Below, one piece after another: positions 1 through 8,316 of a stretch of DNA of 64,000 nucleotides. Origin of the DNA: CAWJHE01 sp963842455 (lineage in GTDB: Bacteria > Chloroflexota > Anaerolineae > Anaerolineales > UBA4823); contig CAWJHE010000006.1 in NCBI GenBank assembly GCA_963842455.1, forward strand, positions 186,001 to 250,000, written 5' to 3'. The notes under the pieces were generated by a model. It did no database searches, was not told where the DNA came from, and saw only the letters and a program-made list of their open reading frames with translations. Numbering within the stretch: the stretch's first letter is position 1; every line of letters begins with the position of its first letter. The position numbers and the translations under genes were made by a program.

Positions 1-331
1 GATGGTGCTGGGGATCAAATTTTGGATCCAATACGGCGCTGTTAACCAGGATATCCAGTGAGCCAAAAGCGTCAAGCGTACTGGAGACCATTTGCAGTAC
101 AGAGCTAGGCTGGGTGACGTCCACCTGGACAGCCAATGCTTTGCCGCCAGATGTGGAAATGGAGTTGACCAGTTCGTTGGCTTTTTCTGTATCAAGGTCG
201 GCGACTACAATCGCGGCGCCAGCTTGTGCCAGGCTCCGGCAGAATTCTGTTCCCAGTAACCCGGCGCCGCCCGTGATGACAGCTACACGCCCGTTTAATT
301 TGAATAGATCGAGGATATTTTCTTGTTTCAA
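1..331 (-). CDS. SDR-family oxidoreductase, PtmA-like (partial, runs off the left edge)
   Basis: This is the N-terminal part (about 110 codons) of a short-chain dehydrogenase/reductase. The nucleotide-binding motif TGGAGLLG lies near residue 20, an acidic residue ends the second strand (VVADLD), and an NSA motif follows in LDILVNSAVLDPKFD. The C-terminal half is outside the window. I place the start at TTG 331, which has AAGGA four bases upstream. In-frame ATGs at 388 and 415 would add 19 or 28 residues not typical of the family, and they would put a strong hairpin (362-406) inside the coding region. The NSA-LDPKFD style and the nearby NeuB and SpsF genes recall PtmA-type SDRs of nonulosonate clusters. 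The SDR family is firm; the PtmA-like role is inference. Confidence 0.75.
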   Translation of the reverse strand, partial: MKQENILDLFKLNGRVAVITGGAGLLGTEFCRSLAQAGAAIVVADLDTEKANELVNSISTSGGKALAVQVDVTQPSSVLQMVSSTLDAFGSLDILVNSAVLDPKFDPQHH

Positions 332-361
332 GGAGTCCTTTTGTTGGGTTTGTTTCGGGAA

Positions 362-406
362 ATTTGGTCGTATTCGCACATGATCCATTTGCAAATACGA
401 CCAAAT
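362..406 (-). repeat. Inverted repeat between the sat-cysC fusion and the SDR gene
   Basis: A perfect 13-base inverted repeat (362-374 with 394-406) extends to 17 bp with one mismatch (362-378 with 390-406), leaving an 11-base loop. It lies between the sulfate-activation gene and the probable TTG start of the SDR gene. No U-tract follows, so it is not a simple terminator. It could be an mRNA processing or stability hairpin, or a protein-binding site. Confidence 0.6.
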
Positions 407-439
407 CTTATTCATTCTCCCCTGTTAATGCTGAGAAAA

Positions 440-2197
440 CTATTTTTCTGCTGAAACCTTATTGTTGGCCAGACCATCTTTAACGATCAAGCCTTGTGCT
501 TCCAGGTATTCGATAATCTTGCGCGCATTAGCAAGCGGATCGTTATTGACTGTATCCAGGGTGATCTCTGGACTGGCAGGCGCTTCGTAGGGATCATCCA
601 CGCCTGTGAAGCCAGTGATTTGACCGCGGCGAGCCCGAGCGTATAGACCCTTGACATCTCGCTGTTCACAGACATCGATTGGGGTGTCTACAAATACCTC
701 GATAAAGTTTTCGCCGACCATTTTGCGGGCTTCGTTACGGGTGGCGCGGTAAGGGCTGATAGCAGCACAAATGACAGCACCACCATGACGAGCGAGCTCA
801 CCTGCTACGAACCCAATGCGCAGAATATTGGTGTCACGATCTTCTGGCGTGAACCCAAGACCTTTGGAGAGGTGCGTGCGAACGACATCACCATCCAAAA
901 GGGTAATTTGCCGGCCTCTCTCTAAGAGCAAGGAGGTTAGAATTTCTGCAGTGGTGGATTTCCCGGAACCGCTTAGACCGGTAAACCAGATGCAAAAACC
1001 CTGTTTGTGACGGGCAGGGTACATCTGCTGAAGGATTTCAGCTGTTTCCTGTCGAGTGAACCATTCTGGCAGGATTTTACCTTTTGCCAGGTAGTCGTCG
1101 CGGACCTGCGTGCCCGAAATGGTGAAGACCTGGGCGTTTTCGGGAATCTTGTTGTTCTCTTCGTAGCGTTGTTCATTGGCCAGGTAAACCAACTCCTTGA
1201 ATTCAACCGGATGAACACCCACTTCTCCAGCATACTGGGCTACAAGAGCTTGAGCTTCGTAGGGACCATAAAAAGGATTCCCCTGGCTGTCTTTGCCTGG
1301 TCCGGCATGATCGCGGCCAACGATCAAATGGGTAGCACCGTAATTGCGGCGTATGATGGCGTGCCACAATGCTTCGCGTGGACCGGCCATGCGCATGGCT
1401 AAAGGAAGCAAGCTGAGTAAAGTACGATTCTGATCGTAATAATTATCAACCAATGCCTTGTAAACTCTTACACGTGTGTAGTGATCAACATCACCTGGTT
1501 TGGTCAAGCCTACAACAGGGTGGATTAACAGGCTGCCATTAATTTCATCAGCAGCGCGCTTGGTTAATTCTTCGTGTATGCGGTGCATGGGGTTGCGGGT
1601 CTGGAATGCGACCACTTTGTCATTCCCCATTTTTTCCAGACGGGCGCGTACCTCGGCTGGCGTCAGGCGTAATTCGACAAAGTCACTATAGGAGGGTAAA
1701 TTAAGAACCTTAAGTGCACCCGATACATATACCTTACCCCAGCGAACCATCTCGGAGATCAGGGGGTGGCGGGCATCGGTGGTACCCAATACCAGTCTGG
1801 CCTCCCTTTGGGGGTCATAGTGGTAAACCTCTTCGATTTCCATGACGGCGATGGTGTTATTTCGTGCGTCAGACAACGTGATCTGTTCGCCCCAGCTGGG
1901 TAAAGAGCTTTCGTCCAACGGAAGGGTGACCGGGATGGGGAAAATGGAGCCATTCTTCAGACGCATTTCGGTTAGAACGCGTTCGTAGTCGGCTTTTCCC
2001 ATGAAGCGATCTAAGGGAGAGAAGGCTCCGGTAGCCAATAGTTCCAGGTCACAAAGGGCGCGAGCTGAAATTTGAACAGAGGGCAATCGGTTGGAGCGGG
2101 CTAGCAGTTCCTGGCGTTCCTCGCCAGTCACCAGAAGGTTGACCAGACTACCTCCAAAGGGGCTGATCAGGGTTTGTTTCTTGTTATTCGCAGGCAT
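440..2197 (-). CDS. Bifunctional sulfate adenylyltransferase / adenylylsulfate kinase (PAPS synthetase)
   Basis: This 585-residue protein makes APS from sulfate and ATP and then phosphorylates it to PAPS. The first roughly 390 residues are ATP sulfurylase (PUA-like N-domain, then the catalytic QTRNPMHRIHEEL and GRDHAGPGKDS motifs). The rest is APS kinase, with the P-loop GLSGSGKS at about residues 407-414 and LLDGDVVR just after. Both active sites look intact. GAGGAG lies nine bases before the ATG. No cysH, cysI or cysD is visible in the window, whereas three PAPS-dependent sulfotransferase genes are. The likely job is therefore to supply donor for glycan sulfation, at least in part, rather than only cysteine synthesis. 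It has its own promoter overlapping the end of the upstream gene. Confidence 0.95.
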   Translation of the reverse strand: MPANNKKQTLISPFGGSLVNLLVTGEERQELLARSNRLPSVQISARALCDLELLATGAFSPLDRFMGKADYERVLTEMRLKNGSIFPIPVTLPLDESSLPSWGEQITLSDARNNTIAVMEIEEVYHYDPQREARLVLGTTDARHPLISEMVRWGKVYVSGALKVLNLPSYSDFVELRLTPAEVRARLEKMGNDKVVAFQTRNPMHRIHEELTKRAADEINGSLLIHPVVGLTKPGDVDHYTRVRVYKALVDNYYDQNRTLLSLLPLAMRMAGPREALWHAIIRRNYGATHLIVGRDHAGPGKDSQGNPFYGPYEAQALVAQYAGEVGVHPVEFKELVYLANEQRYEENNKIPENAQVFTISGTQVRDDYLAKGKILPEWFTRQETAEILQQMYPARHKQGFCIWFTGLSGSGKSTTAEILTSLLLERGRQITLLDGDVVRTHLSKGLGFTPEDRDTNILRIGFVAGELARHGGAVICAAISPYRATRNEARKMVGENFIEVFVDTPIDVCEQRDVKGLYARARRGQITGFTGVDDPYEAPASPEITLDTVNNDPLANARKIIEYLEAQGLIVKDGLANNKVSAEK

Positions 2198-2221
2198 TAA
2201 GTGTACTCCTCAAAAAATATT

Positions 2222-2251
2222 GGCAGGTTATTCGAACTGTGTCAACCTGCC
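2222..2251 (-). promoter_or_regulatory. Hairpin in the sat-cysC 5' leader
   Basis: A perfect 8-bp stem (2222-2229 with 2244-2251, GGCAGGTT/AACCTGCC) with a 14-base loop ends a few bases upstream of the ribosome binding site. It could modulate translation or mRNA stability of the PAPS synthetase. I do not recognise it as a known riboswitch. Confidence 0.4.
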
Positions 2252-2333
2252 TGGTAGGCTTAGTGGATGATTGTAATTGTTATTTTGAATGATGGCTCTC
2301 AGGTATTAACACAGCCCGAAAGCGCAATCGGCT

Positions 2334-2363
2334 ATTATAGCAGCTTTTTTATAATTGAATCAA
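2334..2363 (-). promoter_or_regulatory. Sigma-70-type promoter for the PAPS synthetase gene
   Basis: On the minus strand TTGATT (2358-2363) and a consensus TATAAT (2334-2339) are separated by 18 bases. The -35 lies inside the last codons of the upstream Gfo/Idh gene. Transcription would begin near 2327, giving a leader of about 130 bases with a hairpin near its end. Confidence 0.55.
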
Positions 2364-3335
2364 TTTGCCAGCGGCTTGAGATTGATGCACCGCCAGGGCA
2401 ATTTGTAGTGAGCGAACTCCATCTTCAAAGGTACAAACGGGTTGGACTTTCCCATGAACAACAGCTCTAAAATGTTGCATTTGTTTTAGAAACAGGTCGT
2501 TTCTTTCGAATTTTCTCGGTGGGCTGATGGTCTGCCAGCGATCCTCCGAACGGCGATAAAACTTGACCTTTCCATTTGCATTGTCCCAATAAATTTCGCC
2601 CTGGTCTCCGATGATTTGCAGGTGGTGCTTGGGCGGCTTTTGAATATAATCCAGGTAGAGGCTGCCGAGGGCGCCATGGGTAAACCGCAAACCTATTTGG
2701 GCTGTGTCTTCTACAGATAGTTCCAGGTTGCTTAGCTTTGCTGTCATGGCGTTAACCTGATCAATTTCACCGACCAACCAGCGTAGATAATCCAAGGGGT
2801 GGCAAAGGGTCAATACAACACCGCCTCCCAAGTCTGCTCGGGCGCTATAACCCTGGCGATAGTCTTCCCAGGGGTGCCAGCCGGGCAGATATTCGCCCCA
2901 GTGGGCATGTGCCGAAATCACTTTGCCGATTGTTCCATGAGCAAGAAGATCGCGAATGGTTATCAGACCTGGGTGAAAGCGGAACTGGAAACCAGTCAAA
3001 AATTGACCCCCGCCTTTTTTTATGGCGGCTGCTAAATCATCGATGCCTTCCATCGAATGCGATAGGGGTTTTTCCATGAAGATATGACAGCCCATTTCTG
3101 CAGCAGGTATAGCGACATCCAGGTGTAAGGCGGTGGGGTTGGAGACGATCACTGCCTGGGGACGATGAGCAAGGGCTTTATTGAGATCGCTTTCTACGGT
3201 GAAACCCGTCAGCTCATCTGCATCCAGCGTACTTTGATTGGTTCGATAGAACAGGATGTCATGTTCACCCAAAGCGATCAGGTTGCGAAAGTGGCGGCGT
3301 CCGATCGAGCCAAAACCGGCGATAAGAATTTTCAT
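2349..3335 (-). CDS. Gfo/Idh/MocA-family oxidoreductase
   Basis: This 328-residue NAD(P)-dependent sugar oxidoreductase starts with a Rossmann motif (MKILIAGFGSIGRRHFRNL) and carries the family's EKP motif (FMEKPLS, about residue 92). A C-terminal Gfo/Idh substrate domain follows. Such enzymes oxidise or reduce ring hydroxyls of nucleotide sugars or sugar acids. It lies 12 bases after the sulfotransferase gene, in the distal part of the polysaccharide operon, so a nucleotide-sugar or nonulosonate-related substrate is likely. The exact substrate cannot be read from the sequence. Confidence 0.9.
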   Translation of the reverse strand: MKILIAGFGSIGRRHFRNLIALGEHDILFYRTNQSTLDADELTGFTVESDLNKALAHRPQAVIVSNPTALHLDVAIPAAEMGCHIFMEKPLSHSMEGIDDLAAAIKKGGGQFLTGFQFRFHPGLITIRDLLAHGTIGKVISAHAHWGEYLPGWHPWEDYRQGYSARADLGGGVVLTLCHPLDYLRWLVGEIDQVNAMTAKLSNLELSVEDTAQIGLRFTHGALGSLYLDYIQKPPKHHLQIIGDQGEIYWDNANGKVKFYRRSEDRWQTISPPRKFERNDLFLKQMQHFRAVVHGKVQPVCTFEDGVRSLQIALAVHQSQAAGKLIQL

Positions 3336-3347
3336 ATTCTAAATTGG

Positions 3348-4394
3348 TTAACCATCCGAAAGATTATCAGGATAACCCCAGGCATTCAGGGTTTCTCCAG
3401 CAATTTGGTGAAAGACCTGGCGATCCTTTGGGGTAAAGATTTCGCGCCAGTTGCCTTGTTTGCCTTTCTGGAGAGGCTCCGCAATCTCTCGCGCTTTTTC
3501 TTGTTGCCACTGGGCATCCGGATTTTGTTGCATTTCCGTGTCGACAGCCTTTTCCAGGTCTGGCAATTGGGTATCCGCCTCCAAAAACTCCCACAAACGG
3601 TCGCATCTCTTCCCAAGGCCGGTTCAATAAGTCCTCGTAGCGCAGGGAATAGTAATGATCTCCCAAACAGATCTTGGCCCATTTGGTGCGTCTCGGTGAT
3701 ATTGCGCACCCAGCCTTGTGCGGCGCGCTGCAATGCTTTCTCGGTGAAAATGGATTTTTCTCCTTTTAGAAAAGGTTCAGGATCGGCAGCAAATGCTTGC
3801 CGGATCGCCAAATCTTCCTGGTTTAATTGATCAGGAAAATCGATAAAGGCCTGGAAGCGGTGGGAAAGCGCCGTATCGCGACCATCCCGGATGATGTAGA
3901 TTAAACGTCCATCCGGATAGACCTGGTGCATCAAGCGGACAGCTTCGACCATCTAACAGGCTGCTTGGGCTTTTATCGCCGACGATGGTCTTACCAAGCT
4001 GCCTGGCTTCGCGTTCCATGATATAGTCTGCTGTTACCCGCAAAATAACCGGGGAAAGGTCGGCGCCGCGGTTCCAGCGGTTGCTGCCGCGCTGCAGCCA
4101 TTCGCCCACCTCTTTGTTGGCGACCAGTGATTGGAGCAAAGGAGGGCGGGTAAAAAAGTGCGCCTGGTAATTGCAATGAACCTGTGGGTGCAAACGGATC
4201 AACCTGGCTAAAACCGTGGTCCCGGAGCGGGCGTGCCCGAAGATGAAGAATTTTTCCATGGGGAAAAACTGTTTAACTTCATCTACCTCGTCTTGGGAGA
4301 TAGGAGAAATCGATCGGGTGGATGATGCCGGTTTTTCTTTGCCTAGCAAAATTTTGGTTGCCAGGGAAAGTCTTTGTCTGAAAGGATAGGTCAT
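3348..4394 (-). pseudogene. Sulfotransferase, interrupted by three frameshifts
   Basis: The translated pieces make one complete PAPS-dependent sulfotransferase. The 5'-phosphosulfate loop is FIFGHARSGTTVLARL in the first piece (from 4394), and the 3'-phosphate motif IYIIRDGRDTALSH is in the second. YYSLRYEDLLNRP is in the third, and the C-terminus starts near WEFLEADTQLPDLEK. Frame changes fall near 3950, 3661-3668 and 3584-3598; the last two are next to homopolymer runs. The final frame ends at 3348, 12 bases before the next gene. The even conservation of all parts suggests either sequencing error or very recent inactivation. It is the second of two tandem sulfotransferases. Confidence 0.8.
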
Positions 4395-4431
4395 AAAAGC
4401 ATTCCTGCCATGAGTGTGTTAGTAAATCTGG

Positions 4432-5469
4432 TTACTTTTTCGATTTTCTCTTAAAAATGCGCCGGATCGGCCAGCTTATAACGCGCCATTGGGCGTTGTA
4501 GTTTTTGGTTGAACCCATTTTGATTTCCGCAACATTGCTGTAGCCCATCCTTTCAAGATAGGGTCGGGTCATCAAAGAAATCACGGCTGCATCTGTTTGA
4601 TCTAATTTCTCTTTCCAACGGGCAACCGGTGCACTGCTGATGCTTTCAAACTGGTGCGAAAACATAGAATTGCCTTGCCATTGTTCGCCGGCTCGTGTGG
4701 GCTCAACAAGCGAGTTGTCCCATCGGATATCTAGAAAATTTACCAATTCCTCGAGACGTTCTTGGGGAGATGCGGTTAGATCCTCGTAACGCAAAAGCAA
4801 ATATCTATCCGTCCCATAGCGTTTTTGATTCTGTACACCTGCCTGGGTCGAGCGTAACCAGTTTTTGGAGAAGAATTCGGCCTGCCATCCCGGGTGCTTT
4901 CGGCGATAAGAAACAAAATTATCGCGTGGGTCGCGTACAATGTGGATGCAGCGCGCTTGCGGCCACCAATCAAAGATTTGGTCGGCGAAATATTCGTTGT
5001 ATGGAGATTTCTCCACCCACCAGGTGGTTTGCGGACTGATCTGTTGATTCACAAGGCCATACGCCAAAACAGCAGCAGACAAGATGTCTCCAGGGTGGCG
5101 ATAACCATTTTGTGCCAGGTGATGGAGCTCGTTTCGGACTTGATCGAATGGGATGGTTGAATAATCGCGATCTGGATAACCCGCCTGGCTGGAAACCGGG
5201 TGTTCGCGATTCCACTGAAAGATATGGATCAGCTCTTTCTCTGCCAGCTTGAGCTGTCCTGCCAGATCCAGGTTGCGAGCTCGGGGTAAAAAGCGGCGAA
5301 AGAAAATGGTTTCTTCCGGATAAACGATCAATTGCGGGTGCGCATCAAAGATGGCCCTAAGCAGGCTGGTTCCGGCTTTGGGGTGACCACAGATAAAAAC
5401 GGGTTTCTCTCTCAGTGTTTCAGGATTCATAATGTCTTCTTGGGCATGTTCCGTCAGGTGTTTATTCAC
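4432..5469 (-). CDS. PAPS-dependent sulfotransferase
   Basis: This 345-residue sulfotransferase has the 5'-phosphosulfate-binding motif ICGHPKAGTSLLRAIFD near the N-terminus, the 3'-phosphate-binding motif HIVRDPRDNFVSYRR in the middle, and LLLRYEDLTASP after it. It has no signal peptide, so it would act in the cytoplasm on a lipid- or nucleotide-linked glycan. The GTG start (5469) overlaps the TGA of the upstream glycosyltransferase, giving translational coupling. An internal ATG at 5430 with AAGAAG upstream is an alternative start. The acceptor is unknown; the neighbouring glycosyltransferases suggest a polysaccharide repeat unit. Confidence 0.9.
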   Translation of the reverse strand: MNKHLTEHAQEDIMNPETLREKPVFICGHPKAGTSLLRAIFDAHPQLIVYPEETIFFRRFLPRARNLDLAGQLKLAEKELIHIFQWNREHPVSSQAGYPDRDYSTIPFDQVRNELHHLAQNGYRHPGDILSAAVLAYGLVNQQISPQTTWWVEKSPYNEYFADQIFDWWPQARCIHIVRDPRDNFVSYRRKHPGWQAEFFSKNWLRSTQAGVQNQKRYGTDRYLLLRYEDLTASPQERLEELVNFLDIRWDNSLVEPTRAGEQWQGNSMFSHQFESISSAPVARWKEKLDQTDAAVISLMTRPYLERMGYSNVAEIKMGSTKNYNAQWRVISWPIRRIFKRKSKK

Positions 5470-6500
5470 CCGTAAAGAATCTTGAATAGCCGGTGATACA
5501 GCCAGGAAAGCACGCGCCGGCTACCTGGAATTCGCAAAAGCCATGGTCGCTTCCTGTTTATGCGTGGGCTGGCTGAAACTACTGGTAAGCCATTGTCTGT
5601 ATCGGTAGCGGTGACCAGGTTTAATGACCGGGCAGTTTTCAGAATGTCTGCACTGAGGGTGTTTCCTATGTGGCGCACAAAGCGCTGGCTTGTCGAAAGG
5701 CGTAAATAGCCTGCCTGATCAATGGCTTCGTCTAATTCGATCATAGCGCCCATCAATTTTCCGCTCCAATGATCGGGTAACGCCTGAAGCAACCTGGTTT
5801 TCCAGCCAACAAATTGAAAGTGATTAGCTGATCCGATAGCTTCGCAGATTGTCGTTCCCTGGGCGTCTTGACGGCGCAGGATCATATCCTGGTTCTCTGC
5901 TGTAGCAGCCAAATGGGCTTGCGGGTCTCGACCCGTGCTGATCGCCCAATCGATCTCCCACTCATCGGGGATGCGCCGTTCATGGATAACCCGGATGTCT
6001 TCGTCAGGTTGCTCGCTCAGTTTCTTCAAACTTTGGTTGGCATGCAAGGCTGCATTTCTGACCGGAATACCGCTTACCATACCGGACTGGGGGAAGTTTT
6101 CCAGGATTTGTAAGTGCGCCTCCAGCCATCCAGGATAGAAAAAGATATCATCGTCGCTGTAGGCAATGATTTCGCCTGGGGCAGCCTGGAACAGAATGCG
6201 CAGTGCACCAATCTTTCCGACATTCTGACGGGAGAGTATTAGAAAATCTAGCATGCCATCCTTTTTTAAGGATTGCAGATACTGAGTTACAGCAGGGCAG
6301 CTACCATTGTCGAAAACCAACAAATCGTACGGTCTGGTTGTGTGTGCATCTAGACTGGCAAGGACCAGTTTTAACACTTGCAGGCGGTGCTCAAAATAAC
6401 CGCTTTCTTCAGGGATATAGGTAATCAGGCAAACGCTCACCCTGGCTGGCTGGTAAGTAGAGGCTTTTCCCCTTGCCGGGTTGATGCCAATTCTGCTCAT
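5466..6500 (-). CDS. Glycosyltransferase family 2
   Basis: This is a GT-A fold glycosyltransferase of about 344 residues. The fold begins VSVCLITYIPEESGYFEHR, followed by the donor-binding stretch LLVFDNGS and the metal-binding YSDDDIFFYPGW. I chose ATG 6500 because it overlaps the stop of the preceding gene (ATGA). The reading frame is open 53 codons further upstream, but only inside that gene. The C-terminus is basic. It is predicted to add one sugar to the repeat unit on the cytoplasmic face; the sugar is not identifiable. Confidence 0.85.
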   Translation of the reverse strand: MSRIGINPARGKASTYQPARVSVCLITYIPEESGYFEHRLQVLKLVLASLDAHTTRPYDLLVFDNGSCPAVTQYLQSLKKDGMLDFLILSRQNVGKIGALRILFQAAPGEIIAYSDDDIFFYPGWLEAHLQILENFPQSGMVSGIPVRNAALHANQSLKKLSEQPDEDIRVIHERRIPDEWEIDWAISTGRDPQAHLAATAENQDMILRRQDAQGTTICEAIGSANHFQFVGWKTRLLQALPDHWSGKLMGAMIELDEAIDQAGYLRLSTSQRFVRHIGNTLSADILKTARSLNLVTATDTDNGLPVVSASPRINRKRPWLLRIPGSRRVLSWLYHRLFKILYG

Positions 6501-7417
6501 GCTGAGCGCTCCAGTTTCCGCCGCCAGCGTCGTAGACGACGGGCAATACCGCCTTGAAAGCCGCGTAATTCTCCGTTCTTGGGGATGAACCAGCGTTCCA
6601 GACTGCGGACCACCCTGAGAAGGGTCATAGGAACCGGGCGTAATTGTCCATTGACCCATTGACGATTCGTATCGAGCACGGTGTACATATGAGACAGCCC
6701 GCCAGCCAGCTCCATATTCACCTGGCTTTCCGCCAAATCATAGTGCGGTTTTCCCCCAGGCAAGTGGCTGTAATCATGGTTTTGGTGCACGATTTTGATG
6801 GATGGTGTGCCATCGATTACATACCAGCCTTGTTGGCGAGCATGGTAAATCATCCAATTATCCCAACCTGCGCGGCCAATGGCAAAGTCTGGCATATCTG
6901 CAAAGGCTGACATTGGGAAGACAAAATAATCACTGCCAGCCGGCGGGTGAAGGTTGCCTTTTTGATCAAGCTCATTTCTCAGGTCCCGCTCCCAGCCATC
7001 TGAAAACTCCAATTCTTGCTCCACCTCCAAATCCCAGCGCTGACCAATCAGCAAAAAGGGTGTCTGGTGTGTTTGTGTTTCCAGTGTTGAGGTAAGTTCC
7101 CGGATGGTTGTCAGGAAATTCGGAAATAGTAAAATATCCGCATTGATATAGGCCAGATATGGGCTTTGGCTGGCTTGCCTGGCCAGTGAGAAGATCGAAT
7201 TGACCAGGGGTGTGCCCGAAGGATTACGAGCGACATTTTTTATGTGAGGCAGGTTGTAAACCTGAGCAGTATCTTCCATGCCGGCCTCATCACCAATGAG
7301 CAAAACCTGTGCATCCTCGCCAAGCTGCATCCAGGAGCGGATGGCATTGTGTTGGATGATTGCTATGTGTGGATTGGTGAAAGGTTTAGGGGCGGTGAAG
7401 ATCGTTAAAAATGACAT
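6497..7417 (-). CDS. Glycosyltransferase-like protein
   Basis: This 306-residue protein has features of a GT-A type transferase. SPYLAYINADILLFPNFL looks like a DxD-type metal site, and AGWDNWMIYHARQQGW resembles acceptor-side motifs. There is no signal peptide, and the C-terminus is very basic (RRLRRWRRKLERSA), which may bind membrane. Its end overlaps the next glycosyltransferase by ATGA. I recognise the fold class but not a named family or substrate. Confidence 0.7.
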   Translation of the reverse strand: MSFLTIFTAPKPFTNPHIAIIQHNAIRSWMQLGEDAQVLLIGDEAGMEDTAQVYNLPHIKNVARNPSGTPLVNSIFSLARQASQSPYLAYINADILLFPNFLTTIRELTSTLETQTHQTPFLLIGQRWDLEVEQELEFSDGWERDLRNELDQKGNLHPPAGSDYFVFPMSAFADMPDFAIGRAGWDNWMIYHARQQGWYVIDGTPSIKIVHQNHDYSHLPGGKPHYDLAESQVNMELAGGLSHMYTVLDTNRQWVNGQLRPVPMTLLRVVRSLERWFIPKNGELRGFQGGIARRLRRWRRKLERSA

Positions 7418-7429
7418 TGGCTTAGAAAA

Positions 7430-8266
7430 CTACTTTTCTTGCTGACTAAACTGACGTTGATCCACCTGGCGGTAATCTTTGGGTTTGATTTGCTGGTTGA
7501 TATTGGCTAAATCAGGATGTTGTTGATAAAGCTCCAGGACTTCTAACCAGGAACCTGGTTCATGCGGGGAAAAATATGCAAATACGCTTTGAATCATTTC
7601 CAGGTCTTCCGGGGTGTCCACAGTCCAGCGTAAATTGCCATAATCTGTGTGGTAATCCAGGTGTAAAATGCGGAAGCGTTCCGGATGTTCGTAAAAGAAT
7701 GGCATAACATGTTCGCGCTGGTGTTTTTCCCCGGCTTCGCGCCAGGCAATTTCCAGAGCGTGCATGCTGCAAACTTCCGTATCCAGTCCGATGGGATAGG
7801 TGCGTCCCCAGGGAGGCGGAAGACGATTGGCGGCGAAATCATAAGCAGGCTCCCTGAGGGGCAGATGCTCAGCGCCGTCTTTAGTTGGATCATCCGTATC
7901 CTTGAGAAATTTGATAACGATCTCGTCAATTAGCTGAGGGTCAATTAAGGGACAATCTGCGGTAATCCGTACTACTACTTGCGCCTGGTACTGTTTGGCC
8001 GCCTGGTAATAACGGTCAAGTACATCATGCATGCTGCCCCTGAAGCAAGCAATCTTATTGTTCAGGCAAAACTCCGCAACAGAGTCGTCGGTCTCATCGG
8101 TAGTGGTTGCTACCACCACCTGGTGTACGCGAAGGGCGCTTTGGGTGCGCTGGACAACATGAGCCAACATGGGTTTTCCGGCTATATCTCGCAGGACTTT
8201 GCCTGGCAAGCGGCTGGAACTCATGCGGGCCTGTATTATGGCAACGGTATAGGGCTGTGTATTCAT
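7430..8266 (-). CDS. SpsF/NeuA-like cytidylyltransferase-family protein
   Basis: This 278-residue protein starts with the hallmark IIQARMSSSRLPGKVL of the SpsF / acylneuraminate cytidylyltransferase family. ITADCPLIDPQLIDE follows, as do the family motifs around EVCSMHALEIAWREA. These enzymes activate nonulosonic or related sugars with CTP. Coming two genes after a NeuB homologue, it is the best candidate for CMP activation of that product, although SpsF-like proteins are less certain than true NeuA/PseF. No good Shine-Dalgarno site is visible before ATG 8266. Confidence 0.8.
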   Translation of the reverse strand: MNTQPYTVAIIQARMSSSRLPGKVLRDIAGKPMLAHVVQRTQSALRVHQVVVATTTDETDDSVAEFCLNNKIACFRGSMHDVLDRYYQAAKQYQAQVVVRITADCPLIDPQLIDEIVIKFLKDTDDPTKDGAEHLPLREPAYDFAANRLPPPWGRTYPIGLDTEVCSMHALEIAWREAGEKHQREHVMPFFYEHPERFRILHLDYHTDYGNLRWTVDTPEDLEMIQSVFAYFSPHEPGSWLEVLELYQQHPDLANINQQIKPKDYRQVDQRQFSQQEK

Positions 8267-8316
8267 GGCAGTTTGGTCAAGGCGTAAGTAGGTTTGCTTG
8301 GGGGACTGATCAATAA

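Noticed and set aside
192..404. Minus-strand ORF of 70 codons at the left edge
   Set aside because: It lies in the wrong frame over the SDR gene, whose own frame has clear Rossmann motifs and runs off the window.
6501..6659. N-terminal extension of the family 2 glycosyltransferase
   Set aside because: It lies entirely inside the preceding gene in another frame and has no family-like sequence; the ATGA overlap at 6498-6500 is the better start.
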